DNA of 64,000 nucleotides, taken from NCBI GenBank assembly GCA_036272595.1, contig DATAYM010000092.1, forward strand, positions 1 to 64,000, in the 5' to 3' direction. Positions 33,339 through 42,056 of this stretch are shown here, in pieces (the stretch's first letter is position 1; every line of letters starts with the position of its first letter). Both the position numbers and the translations under genes were made by a program. Below the pieces are notes generated by a model, which was given only the letters and a program-made list of their open reading frames with translations, was not told the DNA's origin and ran no database searches. Origin of the DNA: Poindextera sp036272595 (GTDB taxonomy: Bacteria > Pseudomonadota > Alphaproteobacteria > Caulobacterales > Caulobacteraceae).

Positions 33339-34414
33339 GGCTTGCCGTCGCCGGAGAGCAGGACGGCCAGGGGACGGGTGGAGCGGAATTCGGCCAGGAT
33401 GGCCATGGCGACCACGGTCAGCGGCGTCGACAGGAAGGCGCCGGTGATCCCCCAGATCACGCTCCAGAAGGCCAGGGAGAACAGCACCACCACCGGGTCC
33501 AGGTTCAGCCGCTTGCCCTGCATGCGTGGCTGCAGGATGTGGCTGACCCCGAAATGCACCGCCTCCATGCCGACCAGAAGGATGATCGGCCGGTAGATGT
33601 CATTGAACTCCAGAAGGCCGAACAGCGGCGGGAACAGCACGCCGATCGCCGCGCCGATGGCCGGGATGTAGTTGGCCAGGAATATGATGAAGGCCCAGAA
33701 GAAGACGTGCGGCAGGCCGGTCGCCACCATCAGGACCGCCGACAGGGCGGCGATGATGACGCCGACCACCGTCTGCACCCAGATATAGCTCTCGACGCCC
33801 AGGCGGATGCGCTCGAACACCATCCGCGCCTCTCTGCGCCGGTGCGGATTGGAGAACAGCTCCGGCCACTTGGCGTCGAAGCCCCGGCGCGAGGCGAGCA
33901 GGAAGCCGAGATAGATCAGCACGAAGACCGCGCCCTCGGCGAAGTCGCTCAGCCGCGCGGCGACCGCGCCGACGAAGCGGGCCGGATTGGCCTGGCGGAT
34001 CAGGTCTTCCAGGGTGATGGAGCGGCCGAGATTGAGCTGGGCGGCCCCCTGGTTCAGCAGCGCGTTCAGGCGGTGCTGATACTCCGGGGTCTTCAGCGCG
34101 AAGGCGGCGCCGTTGTCCGCCGCCAGCCAGATGGCCGTACCGAACACCACCACGATGAAGGCCACCGCGATCATCATCGCCCACATCCGGCGAAGGCCGT
34201 GGATGCGCCGGGTCAGCACCCGCGCCAGCCCGTCGATGAGCAGCAGAAGAAAGACCGCCAGCGCGATCGGCGTCAGGATGTGCCTGAGCGCCCAGAGGGT
34301 GAAGCCGACCATGATGACCGCGCCGGTGGCGACGCAGACGGTCAGCACCGACATGCGGTCGCGATCAGCCGTGCGGCGATCCTTGGGCGTGTTCCGGGCC
34401 TTTTCCCGCTCCAT
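33305..34414 (-). CDS. AI-2E family transporter (PerM/UPF0118 permease)
   Basis: 369 aa with about seven to eight hydrophobic segments: 23-63, 71-93, 150-172, 205-235, 240-270 and 300-335. The family pattern includes LTPIALAVFLLLLIDGLARVL near the N-terminus and GLPHVFFWAFIIFLANYIPAIGAAIG near 230-255, followed by FNDIYRPIILLVGMEAVHFG. AI-2E proteins were named after AI-2 export, but many act as ion/proton antiporters; substrate unknown. Start at 34414 gives a basic cytosolic tail. Confidence 0.88.
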   Translation of the reverse strand: MEREKARNTPKDRRTADRDRMSVLTVCVATGAVIMVGFTLWALRHILTPIALAVFLLLLIDGLARVLTRRIHGLRRMWAMMIAVAFIVVVFGTAIWLAADNGAAFALKTPEYQHRLNALLNQGAAQLNLGRSITLEDLIRQANPARFVGAVAARLSDFAEGAVFVLIYLGFLLASRRGFDAKWPELFSNPHRRREARMVFERIRLGVESYIWVQTVVGVIIAALSAVLMVATGLPHVFFWAFIIFLANYIPAIGAAIGVLFPPLFGLLEFNDIYRPIILLVGMEAVHFGVSHILQPRMQGKRLNLDPVVVLFSLAFWSVIWGITGAFLSTPLTVVAMAILAEFRSTRPLAVLLSGDGKPYSDLEPDEDD

Positions 34415-34451
34415 GGCTTAGCGGTAGCCGCGTCCGCGCGACTTGACCAGC

Positions 34452-35774
34452 CTATGGCGCCTTGCCGCCGATGACCTCCGAGACCCAATCGCGCACCGTT
34501 TCGATCGCTTCGGGCGCGAGGGTCTGGTCGATATCGCCGTATTCCGACACCGCTCCGGTGCGCGCGGTTTGCAGGAAATGGTTCAGGCCCGGCAACTCGA
34601 CGAGGCGGGCGCGGGGGTTGGCCGCCAGCGCCGCGCGCACCTTCGGAGCATGGAAGGCGGGCGGCGTCTGCAGGTCGCGTCCGGCGAACACCACCAGGGT
34701 CGGGCAGGCGAGGGCGGCGAGAGTGCCGGTGAAGTCGTAGTTCCACCAGTAGCGCCGCCAGGGGGCGACGGCCATCTGGGCACGGATCTCGATCCGCTCG
34801 GCCGGGAAGCGGCCCGCCGCGGCCTCGCGCGTCAGGATTTCCCGCGTTCGCGCGCGGCCTTCCTCGGCGGTCGGCGCGGTTCTGGCCGCCGCCGACAGCG
34901 CGTGGGCGAGGGCGATGGTCCGCTGCGGATGCAGCGGCCGGCCGCCGACCGCGATGGCGCCGCGGAACAGCTCGGTGTCGAACATCTCCTCCTCGGGCAC
35001 GCCGCTGGGGGTGAGCATGACGCAGAAGGCGATCGCCGGATCGGCGGCGGCGACATCGGCGCTGATATGGCCGCCTTCGCTATGGCCGAACAGGCCGATG
35101 CGCGCCGGATCGATGCCGGGCAGCGTGCGCAGAAAGCCCACCGCCTCGGCCAAGTCGGCGGCCAGGTCGCCGGTGGTGGCCGTGCTGAAGTCGCCGGACG
35201 ACTCGCCGATCCCGCGCTTGTCGTAGCGAAGGGCGGTCAGGCCCAGCGCGGCCAGCACATCGGCCCAGACGGCCATGGGGCGGTGGCCGAAGGTCCGCTG
35301 ATCCCGATCCGTGCCGCCGAACCAGGACGACAGCACCACCGCGCCATGCGGAGGCGGTCCTGGCGGCGTCGTCAGCGTCCCGACCCGCCGCGAGCCATCG
35401 GCCCCGGTGAACGCGACGGTCCTGGCCTCGTAGGCAAACGGCGGCGTCGGCGTCTGGGGCCGTGGAGCCCTGGGTTTCGGCCGCGGCGGCCCGCGTTCGA
35501 AGCTCATCGGATAGGCGCAGCCGGCGTGCCGGCACTCGCCGGCCAGCCGCTCGCCCTCCGGCCAGAGCTCCAGCGCGATGTCGACGGTGGCCGCATTGAA
35601 GCGCCATCGCTGGCCGCGCCGGACCAGCGGCAGGTCCAGCTCACCGAAGCTGCGCGTCGCCAGCCGCGCCCGGCCGCCGCTGTCGATCGCCGGTTCGAGC
35701 CTGAAATTCAGCGTCACCTTGACCGTGCCGGTGTCGAGGTTTCCGGTCCAGTCGCCTGAAATGTCTGGGTTCAT
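34452..35774 (-). CDS. Alpha/beta hydrolase with N-terminal beta-rich domain
   Basis: 440 aa. Residues 1-90 are a beta-type lead domain (SGDWTGNLDTGTVKVTLNF), a proline-rich linker follows at 92-112, and residues 115-440 are an alpha/beta hydrolase: VVLSSWFGGTDRD near 145-157, LRYDKRGIGESSGDF near 180-194, nucleophile elbow IGLFGHSEGGHISA with Ser near 226, acid in FAGRDLQTPPAF near 365, and histidine in LPGLNHFLQ near 396. No signal peptide is visible. Resembles esterase/dienelactone-hydrolase-like proteins often annotated as S9-type; substrate unknown. Confidence 0.8.
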   Translation of the reverse strand: MNPDISGDWTGNLDTGTVKVTLNFRLEPAIDSGGRARLATRSFGELDLPLVRRGQRWRFNAATVDIALELWPEGERLAGECRHAGCAYPMSFERGPPRPKPRAPRPQTPTPPFAYEARTVAFTGADGSRRVGTLTTPPGPPPHGAVVLSSWFGGTDRDQRTFGHRPMAVWADVLAALGLTALRYDKRGIGESSGDFSTATTGDLAADLAEAVGFLRTLPGIDPARIGLFGHSEGGHISADVAAADPAIAFCVMLTPSGVPEEEMFDTELFRGAIAVGGRPLHPQRTIALAHALSAAARTAPTAEEGRARTREILTREAAAGRFPAERIEIRAQMAVAPWRRYWWNYDFTGTLAALACPTLVVFAGRDLQTPPAFHAPKVRAALAANPRARLVELPGLNHFLQTARTGAVSEYGDIDQTLAPEAIETVRDWVSEVIGGKAP

Positions 35775-35941
35775 AGCTTCAGGATCGACGGCCGGCGCCG
35801 CCTTGGCAAAGCACGATAGGTTGGCTTGCCTCGGCCCTCGTCGCCTGCCACCCTCAGGCTCGCAAGATTGCGGGATATCCCGCTCCCGGTCATCGATCGC
35901 GGCGTCTCCAGGGCCGGCAGCGTGGACGTGTTTGCCCGCAC

Positions 35942-35971
35942 TTGTCGCCCAAAGCGCCCCCGACTATGGTC
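35942..35971 (+). promoter_or_regulatory. Candidate promoter of tRNA-Lys
   Basis: TTGTCGC (one mismatch to the Caulobacter -35 TTGACGS) is followed after about 14 bases by ACTATGGT, similar to GCTANAWC. The spacing and position, about 15-40 bases before the tRNA, fit. Candidate only. Confidence 0.35.
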
Positions 35972-35985
35972 CGCGCCCTTCCTGA

Positions 35986-36060
35986 GGGCCGGTAGCTCAG
36001 TGGTAGAGCACTCGACTTTTAATCGAGTGGTCGAGGGTTCGACCCCCTCCCGGCCTACCA
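35986..36060 (+). tRNA. tRNA-Lys (UUU)
   Basis: 75 nt including CCA. Acceptor GGGCCGG pairs with CCGGCCT (first pair G-U). D arm GCTCAGTGGTAGAGC, anticodon loop CTTTTAA with anticodon TTT, T arm GAGGGTTCGACCCCCTC. Intact. Confidence 0.95.
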
Positions 36061-36252
36061 AGCCCTGTCGTTAGTCCAAGGTTGGCGCGCCAGGGACCGC
36101 TCGCATCGGCCGGCGAGTTTTCCCGCTCGGCGCGGCAGAAATTCTCAATTGCCGACTTAGCCTGTAGGTTTTATCGATCCCCATGCGGGGGACAGACCGA
36201 TGCGCTCGATGACCAGGCCAGGCCGCCCGCGCAAGCGGGGCGCGCGGCTCGC

Positions 36253-37140
36253 GTGAGCCCCTCCGCTATGCTCGTTCCCGATGCGCCGGAGTTGCCGCTG
36301 GCGCGCGCGGCGCGGCCGCCATTGTTCCGGCGGCGCTCGGCGATACCCGGCTTCGCCCTGACCCTGGGCGTCACCATCACCATCCTCTCCGTCGTGGTGC
36401 TGATCCCGTTGTCGTCGGTGGCGATCAGCGCCTCTGGGCTTGGCTGGCGGGGGTTTCTGGCCGCCGGCTTTTCGCCGAGGGCGCTGGCAGCCTATCGCCT
36501 GTCGTTCGGCGCGGCGTTGATCGCGGCCGCGATCAACGGCGTGTTCGGCCTGATCACCGCCTGGGCGCTGGTGCGCTATCGCTTTCCCGGCAAGGCGCTG
36601 GTCAACGCCCTGGTCGATCTGCCCTTCGCTCTGCCGACCGCCGTCGCCGGCGTCTCGCTGGCGGCGCTCTACGGACCGCACGGCTGGATCGGCGGGGTGC
36701 TGGCGCCGCTCGGCGTCAAGGTCGCCTACACGCCGCTCGGGGTGATCGTGGCGCTCACCTTCATCGGCCTGCCATTCGTGGTGCGCACGCTGGAGCCGGT
36801 GGTGCGCGACCTGGCCGACGACGTCGAGGAGGCGGCCGCCAGCCTCGGCGCCAGCCGCTTCGCCACCCTGGCCAGGGTGGTGCTGCCGTCGCTGGCGCCC
36901 GCCTGGCTGACCGGCTTCGCGCTGGCCTTCGCCCGCGCGGTCGGCGAGTACGGCTCGGTCATCTTCATCGCGGGCAACATGCCCTATCGCTCGGAGATCG
37001 CGCCGCTGCTCATCGTCGTCGAGCTGGAGCAGTTCAACTATGGCGAGGCGGCGGCCATCGCCGTGGTCATGCTGGTCGCCGCCTTCGCCATGCTGTTGGT
37101 GATCAACGGCGTGCAGGCTTGGTCGAGGCGCCATTCATGA
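36253..37140 (+). CDS. cysT: Sulfate ABC transporter permease CysT
   Basis: 295 aa from the GTG at 36253 (ATG at 36268 is an alternative; the open frame to 36082 has no family likeness). Binding-protein-dependent permease: LGVTITILSVVVLIPL, LSFGAALIAAAINGVFGLITAWALVRY, FPGKALVNALVDLPFALPTAVAGVSLAALYG, and the EAA loop EEAAASLGASRFATLARVVLPSLAPAWLTGFALAFARAVGEYGSV near 190-236. With CysW and CysA imports sulfate or thiosulfate. The cognate periplasmic binding protein is not upstream. Overlaps cysW by 4 bases. Confidence 0.92.
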   Translation: MSPSAMLVPDAPELPLARAARPPLFRRRSAIPGFALTLGVTITILSVVVLIPLSSVAISASGLGWRGFLAAGFSPRALAAYRLSFGAALIAAAINGVFGLITAWALVRYRFPGKALVNALVDLPFALPTAVAGVSLAALYGPHGWIGGVLAPLGVKVAYTPLGVIVALTFIGLPFVVRTLEPVVRDLADDVEEAAASLGASRFATLARVVLPSLAPAWLTGFALAFARAVGEYGSVIFIAGNMPYRSEIAPLLIVVELEQFNYGEAAAIAVVMLVAAFAMLLVINGVQAWSRRHS

Positions 37141-37982
37141 CCCTCGCCCAGGCCCGCCATCCGACCGAGGACCCGCCCTGGGCGCGCGTGGCCGTGCTGG
37201 TCCTGGTGCTGGGTTTCCTTGTGCTGATGCTGGTCCTGCCGCTGGCGGCGGTGTTCGCCGGCGCGCTGAGGAAAGGGCTGCAGGCCTCCCTGGCGGCCAT
37301 TTCCGATCCTGACGCGATCAAGGCGATGCAGTTGACCCTGCTGGTCGCGGCCATCGCCGTGCCGTTCAACGCCGCCTTCGGGGTCTGCGCCGCCTGGGCG
37401 ATCGCCAAGCACTATTTTCCGGCCAAGAGCCTGCTGATCACCTTGATCGACATTCCCTTCTCGGTCTCGCCGGTGGTGTCGGGGCTGATCTATGTGCTGG
37501 TGTTCGGCGCCCAGGGCTGGTTCGGCGAGTGGCTGATCGACCACAACATCAGCATCGTCTTCGCCGTGCCCGGCATCGTGCTGGCAACCATTTTCGTCAC
37601 CTTCCCCTTCATCGCCCGCGAGCTCATCCCCCTGATGCAGGAGCAGGGCGTCGCGGAGGAGGAGGCGGCCGTCTCCATGGGCGCCTCGGGTCTGGTCACC
37701 TTCTTCCTGGTCACCGCGCCCAACATCCGCTGGGGCCTGTTCTACGGCGTGCTTTTGTGCAACGCCCGCGCCATGGGCGAATTCGGGGCTGTCTCGGTGG
37801 TGTCGGGCCATATCCGCGGCCTGACCAACACCATGCCGCTGCATATCGAACTGCTCTACAACGAGTACGACTTCGTCGGCGCCTTCTCGGTGGCGGCGCT
37901 GCTCTGCCTGCTCGCCCTGGTCACCCTGGCGCTGAAGACCGGGCTGGAACTGACCCAATCGGTGCGCGGCCGCCATGTCTGA
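37137..37982 (+). CDS. cysW: Sulfate ABC transporter permease CysW
   Basis: 281 aa from ATG 37137, overlapping the cysT stop (ATGA). Six membrane helices; FVTFPFIARELIPLMQEQGVAEEEAAVSMGASGLVTFFLVTAPNIRWGLFYGVLLCNARAMGEFGAVSVVSGHIRG carries the EAA loop and the RAMGEFGAVSVVSG signature typical of CysW. Second half of the transmembrane heterodimer. Overlaps cysA by 8 bases. Confidence 0.94.
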   Translation: MTLAQARHPTEDPPWARVAVLVLVLGFLVLMLVLPLAAVFAGALRKGLQASLAAISDPDAIKAMQLTLLVAAIAVPFNAAFGVCAAWAIAKHYFPAKSLLITLIDIPFSVSPVVSGLIYVLVFGAQGWFGEWLIDHNISIVFAVPGIVLATIFVTFPFIARELIPLMQEQGVAEEEAAVSMGASGLVTFFLVTAPNIRWGLFYGVLLCNARAMGEFGAVSVVSGHIRGLTNTMPLHIELLYNEYDFVGAFSVAALLCLLALVTLALKTGLELTQSVRGRHV

Positions 37983-39030
37983 ACCCGAAGGCGCGCCGCC
38001 GATGACCATCTCCATCGAAGGGGTCGAAAAGCGGTTCGGCCGCTATCCGGCGCTGAACGGCGTCAGCCTGGAGATCGGCCACGGCGAGCTTCTGGCCCTG
38101 CTGGGCCCGTCGGGATCGGGCAAGACCACGCTGCTGCGGCTGATCGCCGGCCTGGAATTCCCCGACCGCGGCCAGGTGCTGTTCGACCGCCAGGACGTCA
38201 CCTACCTGCACGCGGCGGCGCGCCAGGTGGGGTTCGTCTTCCAGCAGTACGCCCTGTTCAAGCACATGACGGTGGCCAGGAACGTCTCCTTCGGCCTCGA
38301 CGTGCGGCGCAGGGCCAAGCCGCCCCGCGCCGAGATCAACCGCCGCGTCGACGAGCTTTTGCAGCTGGTCGAACTCGGCGGCATGGGGCCGCGCTATCCC
38401 TCGCAGCTTTCCGGCGGCCAGCGCCAGCGGGTGGCCCTGGCCCGCGCCCTGGCGGTCTCGCCGAGGGTGCTGCTGCTCGACGAGCCGTTCGGGGCGCTGG
38501 ACGCCACCGTGCGCAAGTCGCTGCGCCGCGAGCTGCGCCGCATCCACGACGCTACCGGCGTCACCACCATCTTCGTCACCCATGACCAAGAGGAGGCGCT
38601 GGAGCTGGCCGACCGGGTCGCCATCCTCAACCACGGCAGGATCGAGCAGATCGGCACGCCGGCGCAGGTGCACGACAGCCCGAAGAGCGCCTTCGTCTGC
38701 GGCTTCGTCGGCGAGGCCAACCGCTTCGACGGCGCGGTGGCGGGCGGGGTGTTCCGCGCCGGTCCGATCACCGCCCCGGCGCCCGGCGTCGCGGACGGCG
38801 CGGCGGTCGCCTTCATCCGCCCGCACGACCTGGTCATCGCCGGGCCGGGCGAGGGGTTCGAAACCCATGTCGGCCGGGTCGTCCCGCAGGGGCCCATCGG
38901 CCGCATTGAGACCCAGACCGCCGACGGCCGCTGGATCGAGGCCGACTTCGCCCGCGAACAGACCGACGCGCTCACCCCAGGCGCGCCGCTGCGGCTGGCG
39001 GTCAGACAGGCGCACGTCTTCGCAGGCTGA
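37975..39030 (+). CDS. cysA: Sulfate ABC transporter ATP-binding protein CysA
   Basis: 351 aa. Walker A GPSGSGKTTLLR (about 44-55), Q-loop FVFQQYALFKHMTV, ABC signature QLSGGQRQRVALARALA (about 144-160), Walker B VLLLDEPFGALDATVR and switch His in FVTHDQEEALELADR, followed by a TOBE-like C-terminal domain from about 240 (AVAFIRPHDLVIAG). Energises CysTW. Last gene of the coupled cysTWA unit. Confidence 0.95.
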   Translation: MSEPEGAPPMTISIEGVEKRFGRYPALNGVSLEIGHGELLALLGPSGSGKTTLLRLIAGLEFPDRGQVLFDRQDVTYLHAAARQVGFVFQQYALFKHMTVARNVSFGLDVRRRAKPPRAEINRRVDELLQLVELGGMGPRYPSQLSGGQRQRVALARALAVSPRVLLLDEPFGALDATVRKSLRRELRRIHDATGVTTIFVTHDQEEALELADRVAILNHGRIEQIGTPAQVHDSPKSAFVCGFVGEANRFDGAVAGGVFRAGPITAPAPGVADGAAVAFIRPHDLVIAGPGEGFETHVGRVVPQGPIGRIETQTADGRWIEADFAREQTDALTPGAPLRLAVRQAHVFAG

Positions 39031-39081
39031 ATCCTGTGACAACTGGCGCGATCGCGCGATCGGCGCGATATCGATCGTCCG

Positions 39082-39987
39082 ATGTTGCTCCGCCACCTGT
39101 CCTACTTCGTCACCCTGGCGCGCGAGCGGCATTTCGCGCGGGCGGCGGACGCTTGTCATGTCGCCCAACCCACCCTCTCGGCCGCTGTCCGCAAGCTGGA
39201 GGAGGATCTTGGCGTGCGGCTCGTGGTGCGCGGCCACAGCTTTGTCGGACTGACCCCCGAAGGCGAGCGGGTGCTGGCCTGGGGGCGGCAGATCCTGACC
39301 GACTACCACAACCTGCGCGACGACCTGTCGAGCCTGCGCAAAGGCATGACCGGAACGCTACGGATCGGCTGCATCCCGGCGGCGATGCCGGCCGTCGCCT
39401 TCCTGACCGCGCGGTTCTGCGAAGACCATCCGGCGGCGAATGTGCAGATCCGCTCGCTCACCTCCCGCGCCATCCAGGCCGAACTGGACGCCTTCGATAT
39501 CGACGCCGGCATCACCTATCTGGAGAACGAACCGCTCGAACACGTGCGGCGCGTGCCGCTCTATACCGAGCGCTACGTGTTCGTGACCGGGCGCGGGCAT
39601 GCTCAGGCGACGCGCAAGTCCATCACCTGGGCCGAAGCGGCGGACGAGCGCCTCTGCCTGCTCAGCGAGGACATGCAGAACCGCCGAATCCTCAACAACG
39701 TGGCGGCGGGCGCCGGCATCGCCCTGACGCCCACGGTGACGTCGAACTCCTTCCTGGCCCTGTTCGCCCACCTGCGCCGGGGCGGCTGGTCCAGCATCAT
39801 GCCGCACACCTTCTCCTACCTGCTCGGTGATGCGCGCGAGCTGGTGGTCATCGAACTGGAGCCGGCGCATACCCAGGTGCTGGGGTTGGTGCTGTCCAAC
39901 CGCGATCCGCCGGCGCCGATGGCCAGCGCGCTGCTGGCTTCGGTGATGGATATCGACGTCGAACTGGAGTTCGAGGCGGTCGGCTGA
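39082..39987 (+). CDS. LysR-type regulator next to formate dehydrogenase
   Basis: 301 aa. Winged HTH at residues 1-60: LSYFVTLARERHFARAADACHVAQPTLSAAVRKLEEDLGVRL, very like OxyR-type helices. Effector domain from about 90 (LRIGCIPAAMPAVAFLTARF), ending with LVLSNRDPPAPMASALL. The OxyR redox cysteines are not at the expected positions. It reads toward fdh 254 bases downstream, and a perfect dyad overlaps its stop codon, so it probably regulates the formate genes rather than cysTWA. Effector unknown. Confidence 0.85.
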   Translation: MLLRHLSYFVTLARERHFARAADACHVAQPTLSAAVRKLEEDLGVRLVVRGHSFVGLTPEGERVLAWGRQILTDYHNLRDDLSSLRKGMTGTLRIGCIPAAMPAVAFLTARFCEDHPAANVQIRSLTSRAIQAELDAFDIDAGITYLENEPLEHVRRVPLYTERYVFVTGRGHAQATRKSITWAEAADERLCLLSEDMQNRRILNNVAAGAGIALTPTVTSNSFLALFAHLRRGGWSSIMPHTFSYLLGDARELVVIELEPAHTQVLGLVLSNRDPPAPMASALLASVMDIDVELEFEAVG

Positions 39988-40003
39988 TAGATTTCGCCTA
40001 TCA
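39985..40003. promoter_or_regulatory. LysR-type operator candidate upstream of fdh
   Basis: TGATAG-N7-CTATCA, a perfect 6 bp inverted repeat that contains ATAG-N7-CTAT, the T-N11-A form bound by LysR-type and OxyR-like proteins. It overlaps the LysR stop codon and lies about 240 bases before the fdh start. Confidence 0.5.
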
Positions 40004-40241
40004 ATCCTTCCAAGACTTTCATTTGCCTTGCCCGACTATCCGGCGCGAACTCGCCAGCGTCCGAGGTGAGAACTACGAGCGCAACCTCCTAGCGACTCGG
40101 ATGAGGAAGCGTCGGCTCATGAGGCGGATCAACATCTGAAAACATAGGCCGCCATCCGCGGCCGGGATCAACTCAGGCGCCCGCTTTCCCATCGGGCGCC
40201 GGACCGCGCACCTCTTTGCCCTGAAGCATGGATGCATTGAG

Positions 40242-41447
40242 ATGGCCAAGATTGTCTGCGTTTTGTACGACGACCCGATCGACGGGTATCCGAAATCCTA
40301 CGCCCGCGACGGCCTGCCGAAGCTGGATCACTATCCGGACGGCCAGACCCTGCCGACCCCCGAGGCCATCGACTTCGAGCCCGGCGTCCTGCTGGGCAGC
40401 GTCACCGGCGAACTGGGCCTGCGCAAGTATCTCGAATCCCAAGGCCATACGCTGGTGGTGACCTCCGACAAGGACGGCCCGGACTCGCAGTTCGAAAAGG
40501 AGCTGCCTGACGCCGAGATCGTCATCTCCCAGCCCTTCTGGCCCGCCTACCTGACCGCCGAACGCATCGCCAAGGCCCCGAAACTCAAGATGGCCATCAC
40601 CGCCGGCATCGGCTCCGACCATGTGGACATCGACGCGGCGATCAAGAACGACATCAGCGTCGTCGAGGTCACCTACAGCAATTCGATCAGCGTCGCCGAG
40701 CACGTGGTGATGATGATCCTCAGCCTCGTGCGCAACTACATCCCCTCATACCAGTGGGTGGTGAAGGGTGGCTGGAACATCGCCGACTGCGTCGAGCGCT
40801 CATATGACGTGGAAGGCATGCACGTGGGCACGGTGGCCGCCGGCCGTATCGGTCTGGCCGTGCTGAAGCGGCTGAAGCCCTTCGACATGCACCTGCACTA
40901 TTTCGACCGCCACCGCCTGCCAGCCGAGGTGGAGAAGGAACACGGCCTGATCTGGCACGACACCGTCGAGGACATGGTCAAGGTCTGCGACGTGGTCACC
41001 ATCAACGCGCCGCTGCACTCCGAGACCGAACATCTCTTCAACGACGCCCTGCTCTCGAAGATGAAGCGCGGCGCCTATCTGGTGAACACCGCGCGCGGCA
41101 AGATCTGCGACCGCGACGCCATCGTGCGGGCGCTGGAAAGCGGCCAGTTGGCCGGTTACGCCGGCGACGTCTGGTTCCCGCAGCCGGCTCCCAAGGACCA
41201 TCCGTGGCGGACCATGCCGCACCACGGCATGACCCCGCACATCTCCGGCACCTCGCTCTCGGCCCAGGCCCGCTATGCGGCCGGCGTGCGCGAGATCCTC
41301 GAATGCTACTTCGAGGGGCGGCCCATCAGGGACGAGTACCTGATCGTGCAGGGTGGCAAACTGGCCGGCGCCGGCGCCCACTCCTACGCTACGGGCGACA
41401 CCACCGGCGGCTCGGAAGACGCCGCCCGGTTCAAGAAGTCGGCCTGA
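40242..41447 (+). CDS. fdh: NAD-dependent formate dehydrogenase
   Basis: 401 aa, same length as the Pseudomonas sp. 101 type enzyme. Oxidises formate to CO2 with NAD+; D-2-hydroxyacid dehydrogenase fold, no metal or cofactor domain. Seen: PFWPAYLTAERIAKAP, VVEVTYSNSISVAEHVVM (Asn near 146), nucleotide loop GTVAAGRIGLAVL, VNTARGKICD with the catalytic Arg (about 285), DVWFPQPAPKDHPWR with Gln near 314 and PHISGTSLSAQARY with His near 333. The CO2-producing soluble form is used for reducing power. Followed by a strong hairpin. Confidence 0.96.
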   Translation: MAKIVCVLYDDPIDGYPKSYARDGLPKLDHYPDGQTLPTPEAIDFEPGVLLGSVTGELGLRKYLESQGHTLVVTSDKDGPDSQFEKELPDAEIVISQPFWPAYLTAERIAKAPKLKMAITAGIGSDHVDIDAAIKNDISVVEVTYSNSISVAEHVVMMILSLVRNYIPSYQWVVKGGWNIADCVERSYDVEGMHVGTVAAGRIGLAVLKRLKPFDMHLHYFDRHRLPAEVEKEHGLIWHDTVEDMVKVCDVVTINAPLHSETEHLFNDALLSKMKRGAYLVNTARGKICDRDAIVRALESGQLAGYAGDVWFPQPAPKDHPWRTMPHHGMTPHISGTSLSAQARYAAGVREILECYFEGRPIRDEYLIVQGGKLAGAGAHSYATGDTTGGSEDAARFKKSA

Positions 41448-41457
41448 GGACCGATCG

Positions 41458-41488
41458 GGCGGGCCGGCGCGCCTCGCGCCGGCCCGCC
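41458..41488. terminator. Perfect 14 bp hairpin between fdh and HPP gene
   Basis: Two 14-base arms (41458-41471 and 41475-41488) are perfect complements around a CCT loop. No clear T-tract follows. It lies 10 bases before the HPP start codon, so it may lower read-through or translation of the downstream gene, or protect the fdh mRNA end. Confidence 0.6.
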
Positions 41489-41498
41489 TGTCCTTCCC

Positions 41499-42026
41499 AT
41501 GGAACAGACCGACATTCCCGCCGCGGCCCTGGCGCCGAAAGGCGCCAACCAAGCCCATCTCGCCTCCTGGCCCGCCTGGCGGACAGCCCTTGTCTCCGGC
41601 CTGGGCGGGGCGCTGGCCATTCTCATCCTGGCCGAGGCGAGCGATCTCGCGCACGCCGCCCTGTTGATCGCGCCGTTCGGAGCCAGTTGCGTGCTGGTCT
41701 TCGCGCTGCCGCAGTCGCCGCTGGCCCAGCCCCGCAACGTGATCGGCGGACACCTGATCTCGGCGGCGGTCGGGTTGGCGACCTATCTGTTGCTCGGCGC
41801 GCACCCGTGGAGTTTCGCGATCGGGGTCGGCGGCGCCATCGCCGCCATGCAGATCACCGGCACGGTGCATCCGCCGGCCGGCGCGGACCCCATCGTGGTC
41901 ATCCTCGCCAAGGCGAGTTGGCCGTTTCTGCTATCTCCGGTGTTGGTCGGAACCTTGACTATCGTCGCCGTTGGCCTCGTCTACCACCGCTGGGGCTCAC
42001 GGCGGGCCTACCCGAGCGGCCCATAG
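41499..42026 (+). CDS. HPP-family membrane protein
   Basis: 175 aa with about five hydrophobic segments (27-48, 50-75, 84-105, 107-130, 143-162) and the name-giving HPP motif in MQITGTVHPPAGADPIVV near 119-136. HPP proteins occur near nitrite or formate metabolism genes, and some are nitrite transporters in plastids; substrate here unknown. ATG at 41499 just after the hairpin. Reads in the same direction as fdh and the OFA carrier. Confidence 0.85.
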   Translation: MEQTDIPAAALAPKGANQAHLASWPAWRTALVSGLGGALAILILAEASDLAHAALLIAPFGASCVLVFALPQSPLAQPRNVIGGHLISAAVGLATYLLLGAHPWSFAIGVGGAIAAMQITGTVHPPAGADPIVVILAKASWPFLLSPVLVGTLTIVAVGLVYHRWGSRRAYPSGP

Positions 42027-42056
42027 GCCAAATCAAAAGTCGTCTGGGAGGACGCC

